This document shows positions 53,423 through 63,859 of a DNA stretch of 64,000 nt, in pieces. The notes beneath the pieces are model-generated. The model was not told the origin of the DNA and made no database searches. It saw only the letters and a list, made by a program, of their open reading frames with translations. Numbering within the stretch: position 1 is the stretch's first letter; every line of letters starts with the position of its first letter. The DNA is from Bacteroidaceae bacterium (GTDB lineage Bacteria > Bacteroidota > Bacteroidia > Bacteroidales > Bacteroidaceae): the NCBI GenBank assembly GCA_017509605.1, contig JAFWPH010000020.1, positions 110,123 through 174,122 on the forward strand, in the 5' to 3' direction. The position numbers and the translations under genes were made by a program.

Positions 53423-55222
53423 TTACTGTAACGATGTTAAAGGATAAATAAGGTTCACAATAAGGATATTTGCCGCCAATATGATGAGGTTCATGGGCAA
53501 GCCGATGCGGATGAAGTCGCTGAAGCGGTATCCTCCAGGACCATAGACGAGCATGTGGGTAGGCGAGCCTATTGGTGTGGCGAAGCAACTGCTGACACTG
53601 ACCATCATGGCAATCATGAAGGGGTAGGGCTCGTAGCCGAGTTTCTCTGCCGCCTCATACATGATGGGGAAGAACATGGCTCCTGCCGCCGTGTTGGAGA
53701 TGAACTCCGTAGTGATGTTCCCGGCGAGGCAGATGGCCGCCATGACGATGATGGGGTTGGTTCCGCAGGTGTTGAGCACTCCGTGTGCCAATCGTTCAGC
53801 GATGCCTGTTTTGCCTATGGCAAGTCCCAGCACCACCGAACCGGCGAATACCATGAGTATATCCCAGTTGATGGCTTTCATTGCCTGGTCCACATTGCAG
53901 CATTTGAAGAAGAGCATGGCAGCAGCTGCGAGGAAGGCGCATTGGAGCAACGGGAGGATATTCAACGCGGAAAGCACCACCATGGCAATCATGATGGATG
54001 TGGAGATGTAGGTCTTCTTGCCGATGTTGGCCACCTCTGAGGAGTCGAAGAACTGAAGTTGGGATGACAGCGTGCTGGTTTTGATATTGGTTTTGGGCGG
54101 GCATTCGAGCAGCAGTGTGTCTCCAGCCTGCAGTGTCACGCTGCGTGGCGACTGGCTGATGCGTTCGCCTTTTCTTGCCACTGCCACAAGTGTCATGTTG
54201 TTGTCTTTCTCGAAGGTGCTGTCTCCGATGGTGGTGTTGATGAGGTTGCTGCCGAAGTTGACGTATGCTGTCCTCAGTTGTCGGTTCTTGTCCACCTCGC
54301 TCATTTTGAACACATGATGGTCGGCATTCACCAGTCCGTGGCTTTGGCGTAGGTCGAGAATCTCATCGACCTGTCCTGCGAACACCAGTCTGTCTCCACC
54401 CATGAGTATCTCGTCGTCAGGTACGGGAGAGATGATGTCGTCATAATGAATGATTTCGATGAGGCTTCCTCCGCGAACGTCGGTCAATCCCGCCTCACTG
54501 ATGGTTTGTCCGATATGTGTGTTGTCGGAAGGCACGAGAAATTCCACGGTATAGTCGCCAGTTGATTCAAAAGCCGATTCGGGAGCCTTGCGTTCAGGGA
54601 GTAGCCGCCTCATGGCGATGATGGACATTACGCCTATGCACAGGCAGAAAATACCGGGGATGGTGGTGGCGAATACATTCATGGCATTTCCAGTGTGTTC
54701 AGCGTACATACCTGAGATGATGAGGTTGGGTGGGGTGCCGATGAGTGTGCAGACACCTCCCATTCCTGCGGCGTAACTCAGGGGTATGAGTAGTTTTGAC
54801 GGCGAGATGTTGAGTTTTTTCGACCACATCTTTACGATTCCCACAAAGAGTGCCACCACAGTGGTGTTGCTGAGGAAGGAACTGAGTGCCGCAACAGGCA
54901 ACATCAGCCTTACTACGGCCTTTGAATACGAGTTGGGTTGTCCTAACAGGTGTTTCACTATCCATTGGAGCACTCCGGTGTGCGTCAGTCCAGCCACTAC
55001 CACGAAGAGTACGGCAATGACCACCACCGAGGTGGAACTGAAGCCAGAGAAAGCCTCCTTGGCATCAAGCACACCCGTCAGAAAGAGTACGGCGATGGCG
55101 CCGAGAAACACCATGTCGGAACGGATTTTGGTGAACAGTAATACAGAAAACAAGGTCAACACCGTGAGGATGGTGATCCATGCATAGAGGTTGAAACCTA
55201 AGAAATAAATACTCTCCATCAT
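53423..55222 (-). CDS. SLC13/DASS-family permease with two RCK_C (TrkA-C) domains
   Basis: This is a predicted inner-membrane anion transporter of 599 residues. Membrane helices fill residues 5-200 and 400-599, with family loops such as SSFLSNTTVVALFVGIV near residue 115, GGVCTLIGTPPNLIISGMY near 150, and NTAAGAMFFPIMYEAAEKLG and TPIGSPTHMLVYGPGGYR in the second half. Between them lie two RCK_C domains (about 215-290, 310-385) that often bind nucleotides or second messengers. The substrate could be sulfate, a dicarboxylate or another anion. It sits between a SpoIIE phosphatase and a STAS gene, suggesting regulated transport or sensing. Confidence 0.9.
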   Translation of the reverse strand: MMESIYFLGFNLYAWITILTVLTLFSVLLFTKIRSDMVFLGAIAVLFLTGVLDAKEAFSGFSSTSVVVIAVLFVVVAGLTHTGVLQWIVKHLLGQPNSYSKAVVRLMLPVAALSSFLSNTTVVALFVGIVKMWSKKLNISPSKLLIPLSYAAGMGGVCTLIGTPPNLIISGMYAEHTGNAMNVFATTIPGIFCLCIGVMSIIAMRRLLPERKAPESAFESTGDYTVEFLVPSDNTHIGQTISEAGLTDVRGGSLIEIIHYDDIISPVPDDEILMGGDRLVFAGQVDEILDLRQSHGLVNADHHVFKMSEVDKNRQLRTAYVNFGSNLINTTIGDSTFEKDNNMTLVAVARKGERISQSPRSVTLQAGDTLLLECPPKTNIKTSTLSSQLQFFDSSEVANIGKKTYISTSIMIAMVVLSALNILPLLQCAFLAAAAMLFFKCCNVDQAMKAINWDILMVFAGSVVLGLAIGKTGIAERLAHGVLNTCGTNPIIVMAAICLAGNITTEFISNTAAGAMFFPIMYEAAEKLGYEPYPFMIAMMVSVSSCFATPIGSPTHMLVYGPGGYRFSDFIRIGLPMNLIILAANILIVNLIYPLTSLQ

Positions 55223-55251
55223 ATCATCTTGTTTTTATTAATTATCATGAA

Positions 55252-57624
55252 TTACTGGTTATCGATTCTTTTCGTCATGGTGACCACATTATAGCCATCT
55301 ACCGTCCGCTCGTATGTCATATTGTCCATGATAGAGCGTACGAGGTGGATGCCGAGTCCTCCGACGATTCGTTCCTCCAGAGAGGCGTCGATATCGACTT
55401 CTGAATGTTGGGTTGGGTTGAAAGCCACTCCATGGTCTTTGACCACGAGCGTAAGTATCCCGTCCTTGAAGTCGGATGTCATTTCCACATGTCCTCGCAT
55501 GCCTTTGGGGTAGGCGTAGTTGATGACATTGACCACCCATTCCTCGAGTGCGAGGTTCAAAGTCTTTTCTATTCCATTCTGTATGCCATACTCACGGCAA
55601 ACCGTCATGATGAATGTGTGCATCCTGCTGACCTCCGACAGTTCGTTTTTGATGATGAGGCGGTGTTTAGTCGGTGTGCTGCCGCAGTTTGCTTCTGCAT
55701 GTCGGATGCACATGAGGGTCAGGTCATCGTCTTGTTCTGTTCCGTTGGCGAAGATGTTGACATGCTGGGTGAGGTAGTCCACTAATTCTTTAGCTGAGGC
55801 TTTGCTGTTCTTTTCGACATCGTGGATGACTCTCTGCTCGCCGAACATTTGTGGTTTGCCGTTGGCTGGTACGAATGTGGCTTCCGTCAGTCCGTCGGTG
55901 TAAAGGAGCAGTGCTGAGCTTTCTGGGAAGTCGATATGCTGCTCCACGAAAGGGTAGTGGTCTTCCACGCCTATGGGGAGGTTCACCTCGGTTTTCAGGA
56001 ACAGGCATTTTCCGTCGGGTTGGATGAGTACAGGAGGGTTGTGCGCTGCGTTGCAGTAGGTGAGGTGATGCGTTTTCATGTCGAGCACGCCCATGAACAT
56101 GGTCACGAATACAAAGGAGGTATTGTTGGCTGTGATGGTGTGGTTGATTTCCCTCACGATGTTTCCAGCACTTTGGTAGTTGCCTGCCAAGTTACGGAAC
56201 AGCGCGCAGGTCATGGCCATATACAGTGAGCCAGGCACTCCTTTTCCTGCCACATCCCCAATGATGAAGAAGAGTTGGTCACCGTCGATGACAAAGTCGA
56301 AGAGGTCGCCTCCCACTTCCTTGGCAGGTGTCATTGTAGCATAGATGTCGAGTTCGTTTCGTTGTGGAAACTTATCGGGCACCATTGACATCTGTATGTC
56401 GTGTGCGATGCGGAGTTCGCTCTCGAAACGTTCCTTTTTGGTTGTGGCGTTCTTCAACTCGTCTATGTATCCTACCAGCGAGTGTTGCATATTGGCGAAA
56501 GAAGTGGTCAGTTTTCCGATTTCGTCTTTTCTGTTGGTGGGGGGTAGCGTGTTGTTGAATTGTCCCGACGCGATGGTTTCCGCTTCGTTGGCCAGCAGTT
56601 CCAGTGGACGCAGTTCCTTAGCCACGATGTGGCTGAAGATGATGAGAATCAATAATAGGCCAACCACGAAGATGAGTTCTACGGCGTGGCGCAGTCTGTT
56701 GAGTTCGCTGAAGATATCTTCCTTGTTGCAAACGATGGCCATTCCCCATTCTGTTCTGCTGATGTTCTGATAGAAGACGTAGCAGTCCTCTCCCTCGATT
56801 TTCATTTGTTTCATCCCTCGCTTTCCTTCTTGCAGGACATCCTTTAGGGATGCCATTGCTGTGTCGGGTTGTTCCAGGGACGGTGTGAAGATGTTCTGCT
56901 TGAGTATTTTTGCGGTATCGGGATGGACATAGATAGTGCCGTCTTTTCCAGTCAGTACAATGTAGGAGTTGGTAAAGGGTTTTGTGGCGGAGATGGTCTG
57001 TCCGAGCCAGTCCAAGGAAAGGCTTGATGCAATCACTCCAATGGTTTTGTTTCTTCTGTTGTACACAGGCATGCAGTATGAGATGACTGTTGTGCCAGTA
57101 TTGCCTGTGGTGTCTGGGTCGAGATAAGGTTCTGTCCAGTATGGTTTGCCCTCCATTTTGGTTTGCCGGTACCAATCGGTGTCAAGATAGCGGTAGTTGT
57201 CGGCCCCCCGTTGGAGCGTGCAGATGCTGTCTCCTTGTCTGATGGAGTAGGCCGAGAAAAACTGTCCGTAGTCGGGGTAGAAGAAGGGGTTGAAAGAAAT
57301 GGAGCAGTTGTAGAAGTCGGGGTTGCTTTTGAGTGTGCTCGCGCTATATACGAACATGGAGTCGGGCACTTCGTCGTGTCTCATGACGAGCCATTGAGTC
57401 ATTTTGGCCGCCATTTCCGCCCTGTTGATGATGGTTGTCAGTCGGAGTACGTTGTTGTCGAGTATCTGCGTGACGTGTTTGATGGTTTCCTGTTTGGCTG
57501 TTTTTCTCGCCATACCGAACACATATCCCAAAGCCCCCACGAAGATGATGGTGGCAAACAGCACAATCCAGAGGCTCAGTCGAACGGAAAGGAACTGACG
57601 GATGTATTGTATGGGGCTTTTCAT
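55252..57624 (-). CDS. Sensor SpoIIE phosphatase fused to an RsbW-like HATPase kinase
   Basis: This membrane sensor has 790 residues. A first helix (LWIVLFATIIFVGALGYVFG) and a second near residue 320 (FVVGLLLILIIFSHIV) bracket an extracytoplasmic Cache-like domain (DPDTTGNTGTTVISYCMPVY, IGVIASSLSLDWLG). Then come HAMP (LRPLELLANEAETIASGQF), a SpoIIE/PP2C phosphatase (AKEVGGDLFDFVID, IGDVAGKGVPGSLYMAM, LLLYTDGLTEA) and a C-terminal GHKL ATPase with N box LALEEWVVNVINYAYP, DHGVAFNP and GGLGIHLVRS. One protein thus carries both opposing activities of a partner switch. The STAS protein at 53119 is the expected substrate; the permease lies between the two. Confidence 0.92.
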   Translation of the reverse strand: MKSPIQYIRQFLSVRLSLWIVLFATIIFVGALGYVFGMARKTAKQETIKHVTQILDNNVLRLTTIINRAEMAAKMTQWLVMRHDEVPDSMFVYSASTLKSNPDFYNCSISFNPFFYPDYGQFFSAYSIRQGDSICTLQRGADNYRYLDTDWYRQTKMEGKPYWTEPYLDPDTTGNTGTTVISYCMPVYNRRNKTIGVIASSLSLDWLGQTISATKPFTNSYIVLTGKDGTIYVHPDTAKILKQNIFTPSLEQPDTAMASLKDVLQEGKRGMKQMKIEGEDCYVFYQNISRTEWGMAIVCNKEDIFSELNRLRHAVELIFVVGLLLILIIFSHIVAKELRPLELLANEAETIASGQFNNTLPPTNRKDEIGKLTTSFANMQHSLVGYIDELKNATTKKERFESELRIAHDIQMSMVPDKFPQRNELDIYATMTPAKEVGGDLFDFVIDGDQLFFIIGDVAGKGVPGSLYMAMTCALFRNLAGNYQSAGNIVREINHTITANNTSFVFVTMFMGVLDMKTHHLTYCNAAHNPPVLIQPDGKCLFLKTEVNLPIGVEDHYPFVEQHIDFPESSALLLYTDGLTEATFVPANGKPQMFGEQRVIHDVEKNSKASAKELVDYLTQHVNIFANGTEQDDDLTLMCIRHAEANCGSTPTKHRLIIKNELSEVSRMHTFIMTVCREYGIQNGIEKTLNLALEEWVVNVINYAYPKGMRGHVEMTSDFKDGILTLVVKDHGVAFNPTQHSEVDIDASLEERIVGGLGIHLVRSIMDNMTYERTVDGYNVVTMTKRIDNQ

Positions 57625-57779
57625 AGTTGAGTTGCTGCCAATCGGTTCTTAGGAATAAAACCTGTTTTTCTTCTTGAAATTTGTTTTCATGGTGCAAGTT
57701 ACACTTTTTCTTGCAAACCGATGGTATGTAGGTCTCTTTTTTCTGAAAACAAATGTAAAACAGGCGATAACAAAAAGAA

Positions 57780-57809
57780 GTCGGCAGGTGAGTGTGCCCA
57801 CCTGCCGAC
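57780..57809 (-). terminator. Terminator of the YidE-type transporter gene
   Basis: GTCGGCAGGTG (57780-57790) and CACCTGCCGAC (57799-57809) form a perfect 11-bp stem. Read on the minus strand it is followed by CTTCTTTTTGTT, 35 bases after the transporter stop. Confidence 0.85.
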
Positions 57810-57844
57810 AAGCGTTTTCAGCGTTTTGCTTTGGTTTTATGCTT

Positions 57845-59548
57845 CTATCCGCAGAGCATGAGTATCAGCACCTGGGCGGTGATGATGCGCAGGAACATGG
57901 AAAGCGGATAGACGGTAGAGTATCCAATGGATGGGATGTCGTTGTTGGCTGTGGCAGTGGAGTAGGCGAGTGCTGGTGGGTCGGTGGTGGCGCCTGCCAT
58001 CAGACCCATCATCAGCAAGTAATTCTCCTTGTATTTCATCCGTGCCACACAACCGATGATGATCAACGGAATGACGGTGATGAGGAAGCCATACAACACG
58101 TACCAGAGGCCGCCGTTCATCACGGTTTCGACGAAGTTGCCACCAGCCTTAATGCCCACACTGGCGAGGAACAACACCAAGCCGATGTCGCGGATCATGA
58201 GCGATGCCGATGTGGTGGTGTAGGAGACAAGGTGGAACTTTGAACCGAACCGTCCGATGAGGATAGCCACGATGAGCGGGCCGCCAGCGAGTCCTAATTT
58301 CACAGGCATGGACATGCCGCTGATGTGGAAAGGAAGGCTTCCCACGAGGATACCGAGCAGGATGCCCACGAACAGGGTGATGAGGTTGGGTTTGTCGAGT
58401 CGGTTGGCTTGGTTGCCTAATTTGCCGGCGAAACGCTCCACGGCATCGGAAGGTCCTACCACAGTCAGACGGTCACCCACCTGCAGACGCACACCTGGTT
58501 GTGCGAAGAGTTCGATTCCAGAGCGGTAGAGACGGGTTACGTTGACGCCGTAGAGGCTGCTGGGGTGCAAACTACCGAGCGTCTTGCCATCGACTTTGTC
58601 GGCGGTGACGAGGATTTTCTTCGAAATCATCGGGAAATCCTGCTTGCTCCAATCTACTTGGATGGTCTTTCCCATGAAGGCGACGATGGCCTCGGCGTCT
58701 TCCTCCGCGCAGACGATGAACAACTGGTCGCCCACGTATAGTTTGGTCTCGCGGTTGGGCACGGTGACATGTCCGTCGTGCAAGAGGCGTGAGCAGACGA
58801 AGTCGCGTGCGAGGTAGTCACGTGTCTGGAGGATGGTCTTGTCGTTGAGCGAGGCGTTGACAATCTCCACATGCATGAGATGCGGTTTCATGGCAGCAGA
58901 GTTGCCCGACTGCTCATTGTAGTCGTTCTCTTCTTTCTTGAAGTTGATCTTGAAGATGGCCTTGATGAGGATGATGGAACCGATGATGCCCAGCACACCG
59001 AGGGGATAGGCGCAAGCATATCCGTTGGCGATGACAGGGATGGTTCCTCCATGAGCCACCTGTTCCAATGCCGCGTTGGCGGCACCAAGTCCAGGTGTGT
59101 TTGTCACGGCACCGCACAGCACACCCACCATCATGGGCAGGTTGTCGGGATTGCTCGTGTCCATAAAGGCGTAGTAGAGGATGAGCATCACTGCGATGTT
59201 GAGCAGGATGATGCCACACGCCAGCAGGTTGAGGGTCACACCTCCTTGTTTGAACGAAGAGAAGAAGGAGGGGCCGACCTGGATACCTATGGAATAGACG
59301 AACAGGATCAGACCGAAGTCCTGCATGAAACCGATGACCGACCAGTTCTCTTCCACTGGCTGGATCCCGTTGTTCTTGAGCAGATGCCCGACGATGATTC
59401 CCACAAACAGCACGAAAGTGACGCCTAATGAGACACCGCCGATTTTCATCTTACCGAGCCATACACCCAAGGAAATGACGATGGAGTAGAGCAACACGAC
59501 GTGCGCCACAGTGGTACCATCCGTGATTAACTTGACAATCCATTCCAT
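57845..59548 (-). CDS. YidE/YbjL-type putative transporter with two RCK_C domains (AAE family)
   Basis: This inner-membrane protein has 567 residues with the YidE duplication: about five helices ([20 protein letters not shown] to the [12 protein letters not shown] loop near residue 165), two cytoplasmic RCK_C domains (about 226-300 and 308-385; [14 protein letters not shown] and [14 protein letters not shown]), and a second set of helices ending with [19 protein letters not shown]. Relatives of the AAE group exchange aspartate/alanine or other small anions, but YidE-type substrates are unknown. It is flanked by its own hairpin terminators, so it is probably a separate unit downstream of mutAB. 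Confidence 0.9.
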   Translation of the reverse strand: MEWIVKLITDGTTVAHVVLLYSIVISLGVWLGKMKIGGVSLGVTFVLFVGIIVGHLLKNNGIQPVEENWSVIGFMQDFGLILFVYSIGIQVGPSFFSSFKQGGVTLNLLACGIILLNIAVMLILYYAFMDTSNPDNLPMMVGVLCGAVTNTPGLGAANAALEQVAHGGTIPVIANGYACAYPLGVLGIIGSIILIKAIFKINFKKEENDYNEQSGNSAAMKPHLMHVEIVNASLNDKTILQTRDYLARDFVCSRLLHDGHVTVPNRETKLYVGDQLFIVCAEEDAEAIVAFMGKTIQVDWSKQDFPMISKKILVTADKVDGKTLGSLHPSSLYGVNVTRLYRSGIELFAQPGVRLQVGDRLTVVGPSDAVERFAGKLGNQANRLDKPNLITLFVGILLGILVGSLPFHISGMSMPVKLGLAGGPLIVAILIGRFGSKFHLVSYTTTSASLMIRDIGLVLFLASVGIKAGGNFVETVMNGGLWYVLYGFLITVIPLIIIGCVARMKYKENYLLMMGLMAGATTDPPALAYSTATANNDIPSIGYSTVYPLSMFLRIITAQVLILMLCG

Positions 59549-59575
59549 AAGTTGTTGTTCTTTTTAAGAGTTAAA

Positions 59576-59600
59576 GGCTGGTGGCAATCTGCCACCAGCC
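59576..59600 (-). terminator. Terminator after mutB
   Basis: GGCTGGTGGCA (59576-59586), loop ATC, TGCCACCAGCC (59590-59600), a perfect 11-bp stem. On the minus strand it follows the mutB stop (59611) by 10 bases and leads into TTTAACTCTTAAAAAG. It separates mutAB from the transporter gene. Confidence 0.8.
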
Positions 59601-59610
59601 TGTCATTAAA

Positions 59611-61773
59611 TTAGTCCTCGAGGAGGATTTTCAGAATTTCTACGGCAGCCTTGGCCACTGGAGTACCAGGACCGAAGATGGCGACCACGCCCGATTGGTA
59701 GAGGAAGTCGTAGTCCTGTGCTGGAATCACACCTCCTGCCACCACGAGGATGTCCTCGCGGCCCAGTTTCTTCAGTTCCTCAATGAGCTGTGGAATGAGG
59801 GTTTTGTGACCAGCGGCGAGCGATGATGCGCCCACGACGTTCACGTCGTTCTCGACAGCCTCACGTGCTGCTTCAGCTGGAGTCTGGAACAATGGTCCCA
59901 TATCGACATCGAAACCGCAGTCAGCGTAGCCTGTTGCCACCACCTTGGCACCGCGGTCGTGTCCGTCCTGTCCCATCTTTGCGACCATGATTCGTGGACG
60001 GCGACCGTTCTTCTGAGCGAACTGCTCTGTGAGTTGGCAAGCCAGTTCAAACTCCTTGTCGTTCTTGCTTTCTGATGAATACACGCCTGAAATTGTTCTG
60101 ATGATTGCTTTGTAACGTCCTACCACGGCCTCGCAAGCGTCGGAGATTTCTCCGAGTGTGCAGCGCAGGCCTGCTGCCTTCACGGCGAGGTCGAGGAGGT
60201 TGTCCTCCGACTTCTTGCCGTCCTTGAATTCCTGAACACACTTGGTGATTCTCTCCAATGCGGCTTTGCATGCAGCCTCGTCGCGCTTGCCCCTTACTTC
60301 GGCGAGCGACTCCTCCTGCTGCTTGCGCACAGCGGTGTTGTCCACCTCGAGGATGTCGATAGGATCCTCGTGAGCCAGACGGTACTTGTTCACACCCACG
60401 ATGGTCTGCACGCCCGAGTCGATGCGAGCCTGAGTGCGGGCGGCAGCCTCCTCGATTCTCATCTTAGGCAGACCTGTCTCGATGGCCTTGGCCATACCGC
60501 CGAGTTTCTCGATTTCCTGGATGTGTTCCCATGCCTTGTGGATAAGTTCGTTGGTGAGTGTCTCCACGTAGTATGAGCCAGCCCATGGGTCGATTTCCTT
60601 GCAGACCTTGGTCTCGTTCTGGATGTAGATCTGAGTGTTACGAGCGATACGAGCGGAGAAATCGGTCGGCAGTGCGATAGCCTCGTCGAGAGCGTTGGTG
60701 TGGAGCGACTGGGTGTGGCCCAGCACAGCAGCCATAGCCTCGATACAAGTACGGCCCACGTTGTTGAATGGATCCTGCTCAGTGAGCGACCATCCTGAGG
60801 TCTGGGAGTGTGTACGCAGTGCCATGGACTTCGGGTTCTTGGCGCCGAAGCTCTTGGTGATCTTCGCCCAGAGCAGACGACCGGCGCGCATCTTGGCGAT
60901 TTCCATGAAGTGGTTCATGCCGATAGCCCAGAAGAACGACAGACGTGGAGCGAAAGCATCGATGTCGATACCTGCGTTCACACCAGTGCGTAGGTAGTCC
61001 ATACCGTCGGCGAGGGTGTAAGCCAACTCGATGTCGGCAGTGGCACCGGCTTCCTGCATGTGGTAGCCCGAGATGGATATGGAGTTGAACTTAGGCATTT
61101 TCTGCGAAGTGTACTCGAAGATGTCGGCGATGATCTTCATCGAGAATGCGGGAGGATAGATATAAGTGTTGCGCACCATGAACTCCTTGAGGATGTCGTT
61201 CTGGATGGTACCAGCCATCTCCTCGAGTTTGGCACCCTGCTCCAGACCAGCGTTGATGTAGAAGGCCAAGATAGGAAGCACGGCACCGTTCATGGTCATG
61301 GACACCGACATCTTGTTGAGAGGAATGCCGGCGAAGAGCACCTTCATGTTCTCGAGCGAGCAGATAGACACACCAGCCTTACCCACGTCGCCCACCACGC
61401 GCTCGTTGTCGGGGTCATAGCCACGGTGAGTGGGGAGGTCGAAAGCCACAGACAGACCTTTCTGTCCGCTGGCGAGGTTGCGGCGGTAGAATGCGTTGGA
61501 CTCCTCAGCGGTGGAGAATCCAGCGTACTGACGGATGGTCCACGGGCGGAACGGATACATCATGGAGTACGGACCGCGAAGGTAAGGTGGAATACCGGCA
61601 GCGAAGTCGAGGTGCTCCATGCCCTCAAGGTCTTCCTTGGTATAGACGGGCTGGATGTCGATTTGCTCAGGTGTGCGCCAGTTGGCGTGTATGCCGTTGT
61701 CTTTCTGCCATTGCTGGCCATCTTTCTTGTCGATGCCAGCGTAGATATCTATGTTATTGAAATTCTTTCTCAT
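59611..61773 (-). CDS. mutB: Methylmalonyl-CoA mutase, large (catalytic) subunit
   Basis: MutB interconverts succinyl-CoA and (R)-methylmalonyl-CoA with adenosylcobalamin, the key step of propionate production by the succinate route. The TIM barrel opens with [31 protein letters not shown] near residue 65, and [39 protein letters not shown] and [19 protein letters not shown] follow. The C-terminal B12-binding domain has DGHDRG (residues 603-608) with the lower-ligand His605. The 720-residue length is typical. It starts 14 bases after mutA. No meaB chaperone or epimerase gene lies within the window. Confidence 0.97.
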   Translation of the reverse strand: MRKNFNNIDIYAGIDKKDGQQWQKDNGIHANWRTPEQIDIQPVYTKEDLEGMEHLDFAAGIPPYLRGPYSMMYPFRPWTIRQYAGFSTAEESNAFYRRNLASGQKGLSVAFDLPTHRGYDPDNERVVGDVGKAGVSICSLENMKVLFAGIPLNKMSVSMTMNGAVLPILAFYINAGLEQGAKLEEMAGTIQNDILKEFMVRNTYIYPPAFSMKIIADIFEYTSQKMPKFNSISISGYHMQEAGATADIELAYTLADGMDYLRTGVNAGIDIDAFAPRLSFFWAIGMNHFMEIAKMRAGRLLWAKITKSFGAKNPKSMALRTHSQTSGWSLTEQDPFNNVGRTCIEAMAAVLGHTQSLHTNALDEAIALPTDFSARIARNTQIYIQNETKVCKEIDPWAGSYYVETLTNELIHKAWEHIQEIEKLGGMAKAIETGLPKMRIEEAAARTQARIDSGVQTIVGVNKYRLAHEDPIDILEVDNTAVRKQQEESLAEVRGKRDEAACKAALERITKCVQEFKDGKKSEDNLLDLAVKAAGLRCTLGEISDACEAVVGRYKAIIRTISGVYSSESKNDKEFELACQLTEQFAQKNGRRPRIMVAKMGQDGHDRGAKVVATGYADCGFDVDMGPLFQTPAEAAREAVENDVNVVGASSLAAGHKTLIPQLIEELKKLGREDILVVAGGVIPAQDYDFLYQSGVVAIFGPGTPVAKAAVEILKILLED

Positions 61774-61787
61774 TGTCTCTGCCCTTT

Positions 61788-63647
61788 CTATTTGATTCCC
61801 AGTTTAGCGTTGTACTCCTTGAGCGTCTCCAACTGGTTCACGCGTACATGGATGAAATTCTCGATGCCTGCAGCCTTGAGGTCTTCGGAGCAAGCGGGTG
61901 CTCCAGCCACGACGAACATAGCGCGTCCGTCGAGTGCCTTGAAAGCAGGGATGGCATATTCAGCGTATTCGTCGTCGCTTGAGCAGATGACGATGATGTC
62001 GGCACCGGCTTTCAGTCCAGCCTCAACACCCTCTTCGACGGTGGCGAAACCGAGGTTGTCGATGACCTTGTAGCCAGCGCTGGCGAGGAAGTTGCAAGAG
62101 AACTGTGCGCGAGCCTGGCGCATGGCGAGGTTGCCGATAGTGAGCATGAAGGCTACAGGTTGTTTCTCAGCCTGTTCGGTCTTCAGACGCAGTGCCTCGA
62201 ACTCGCTGGCCATGCGGCTCTTGTCGAGTGTGGCGATGGTAGCAGGTTCGTTGTCGTTGTGGCATTGGCAGCAGCATGCCTTAGGAGTCTTGCCTTCCGA
62301 CTTCTCGTTGAAGTTGGGGAACTGGTTGGTACCGAGGATGAACTCGCGGCGTTGTGCTGCGTAGGTGTGGCGTGTCTTGTTGCTGGCGTTGACAGCCTCC
62401 TGGATCTTGCCAGCGAGAGCCTGTGCGAGGAATCCGCCTTCGTTCTCTACGGCGAGGAACACCTTCCAGCCTTCCTTGGCGAGTGCGTCGGTGAGGTGCT
62501 CGATGTAGTAGGATCCACCACCTGCATCGACAATCTTGTCGAAGTGAGCCTCTTCCTTGAGGAGGAGTTGCTGGTTGCGAGCCAGGCGCTCAGAGAATTC
62601 GTCGCTGTCCTTGTAAGGAGCGTCGAACGGAGTCACAGTGATGGAATCTACGTTGGCGAGCGCTGCCGACATGGTTTCAGTCTGTGAGCGGAGCAGGTTC
62701 ACGTAGCTGTCGAAGATGGTCTGGTTGTAGCTGGTGGTGATGGCATGCACGTGCATCTGGCATGCGCAGTCGCACTTGGGCTCGTACTGCTTCACGATTT
62801 CAGCCCAGAGCAGGCGTGCAGCGCGGAACTTGGCGATTTCCATGAAGTAGTTCTCGCTCACGCCCATGTTGAACTTGATGCGCTTGGCGGCAGCTGTGGC
62901 GTCGATGCCGGCGTCCACCATCTGCTGCAGGTACTCGTTGCCCCATGCCAGTGCGTAACCCAGTTCCTGGTAGATGTAGCAACCAGCGTTGTTGAGTTCG
63001 ATGGTGTTCACATTCACAGCCTTGAATCGAGGCAGTTCCTTGAGAGCCTCGATGAGTTCAGGCAGGATGCCGAGCATGGCAGAAGTGTCCTTGCCCTTGG
63101 TGAGGATCTTGGCGATGGGGTCGAAGTTGACGGAACCCTCAAGTTTGCCAAGGTCGTAGCCTTTCTTCTTGAAATAATCCACAAGGATTCGAGCCAGTTC
63201 CACGGTGTGGCGCTGGCAGGTGCTGAAGTTCAGTTCCACGCATTCAGCCACGATGCCGTCGAGCAGTGTCTCCACTGTCTCGGCGCTGACCATGCTGGCG
63301 GGAATCTTGAATCCCAGAGCGTTGACACCTTTGTTGAGGATGTCGAGTGCCTTTGTGTTGGCAGCTTTGGCATCATCAACCTTGATGTCCTGACGTACGA
63401 ACCAGAGGTTGTTGTCTGTTTTGTTACCACGGATGAAGGGGAACTCACCTGGAAGAGAATCCACTTCTTTCAGGTCTTTCAAGTCTTCACGGCGGTAAAA
63501 AGGCTGTACTTTGAAGCCTTCGTTGGTTTTCCAAACCATTTTCTTCTCGAAGTCTGCGCCTTTCAGGTCGACTTGAATTTTGTCAAGCCATTCCTGGGTG
63601 GTAGGAGCGGTGAATTCAGAGAAGAGTTTTTCTCTACTATTTGCCAT
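61788..63647 (-). CDS. mutA: Methylmalonyl-CoA mutase, small subunit, with Cys-rich linker
   Basis: MutA is the non-catalytic partner of MutB. Its barrel domain matches ([28 protein letters not shown] at the N-terminus, [44 protein letters not shown]). The C-terminal B12-like domain lacks the DxHxxG motif ([21 protein letters not shown] instead), as expected for this subunit. A linker near residue 460 carries [10 protein letters not shown], an unusual cluster of four Cys and one His. The length is 619 residues. It is the first gene of mutA-mutB. Confidence 0.96.
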   Translation of the reverse strand: MANSREKLFSEFTAPTTQEWLDKIQVDLKGADFEKKMVWKTNEGFKVQPFYRREDLKDLKEVDSLPGEFPFIRGNKTDNNLWFVRQDIKVDDAKAANTKALDILNKGVNALGFKIPASMVSAETVETLLDGIVAECVELNFSTCQRHTVELARILVDYFKKKGYDLGKLEGSVNFDPIAKILTKGKDTSAMLGILPELIEALKELPRFKAVNVNTIELNNAGCYIYQELGYALAWGNEYLQQMVDAGIDATAAAKRIKFNMGVSENYFMEIAKFRAARLLWAEIVKQYEPKCDCACQMHVHAITTSYNQTIFDSYVNLLRSQTETMSAALANVDSITVTPFDAPYKDSDEFSERLARNQQLLLKEEAHFDKIVDAGGGSYYIEHLTDALAKEGWKVFLAVENEGGFLAQALAGKIQEAVNASNKTRHTYAAQRREFILGTNQFPNFNEKSEGKTPKACCCQCHNDNEPATIATLDKSRMASEFEALRLKTEQAEKQPVAFMLTIGNLAMRQARAQFSCNFLASAGYKVIDNLGFATVEEGVEAGLKAGADIIVICSSDDEYAEYAIPAFKALDGRAMFVVAGAPACSEDLKAAGIENFIHVRVNQLETLKEYNAKLGIK

Positions 63648-63710
63648 TGTTTTCCAAAAATATATAACTAAAGTTTTGGGAGTGATAAAAGGGAGTTAAA
63701 TAGGGAGTTA

Positions 63711-63750
63711 AGTCAGCCGTGCTGACTGGAAGTTAAGCACTTTCGTGCAG
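63711..63750. repeat. Two adjacent small hairpins with repeated GAGTTAA-like flanks
   Basis: AGTCAGC (63711-63717), CGT, GCTGACT (63721-63727), then GCAC-TTTC-GTGC a few bases on. They lie among three GGGAGTTAA/GGAAGTTAA copies between 63691 and 63737. Confidence 0.6.
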
Positions 63751-63819
63751 GACGATACAACTGCTATTAAAATCTATTGTCCTGTGCGTAGCACATAACT
63801 CCCATGAGCTTAGCGAGTT

Positions 63820-63859
63820 TACTACCATTTTTACTACCATTTTTACTACCATTTTTACT
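63820..63859 (+). repeat. 12-bp tandem repeat TACTACCATTTT, 3.3 copies
   Basis: Three exact units (63820-63831, 63832-63843, 63844-63855) followed by a partial unit. It lies in the non-coding region upstream of mutA. Confidence 0.9.

Noticed and set aside
63655..63662. Promoter of mutA directly at the start codon
   Set aside because: TATTTTTG fits the -7 consensus but no -33 is present and the message would be nearly leaderless; in AT-rich DNA the match may be chance.
62745..63671. Plus-strand open frame of 308 codons opposite mutA
   Set aside because: It mirrors the conserved mutA sequence; there is no promoter or family match.
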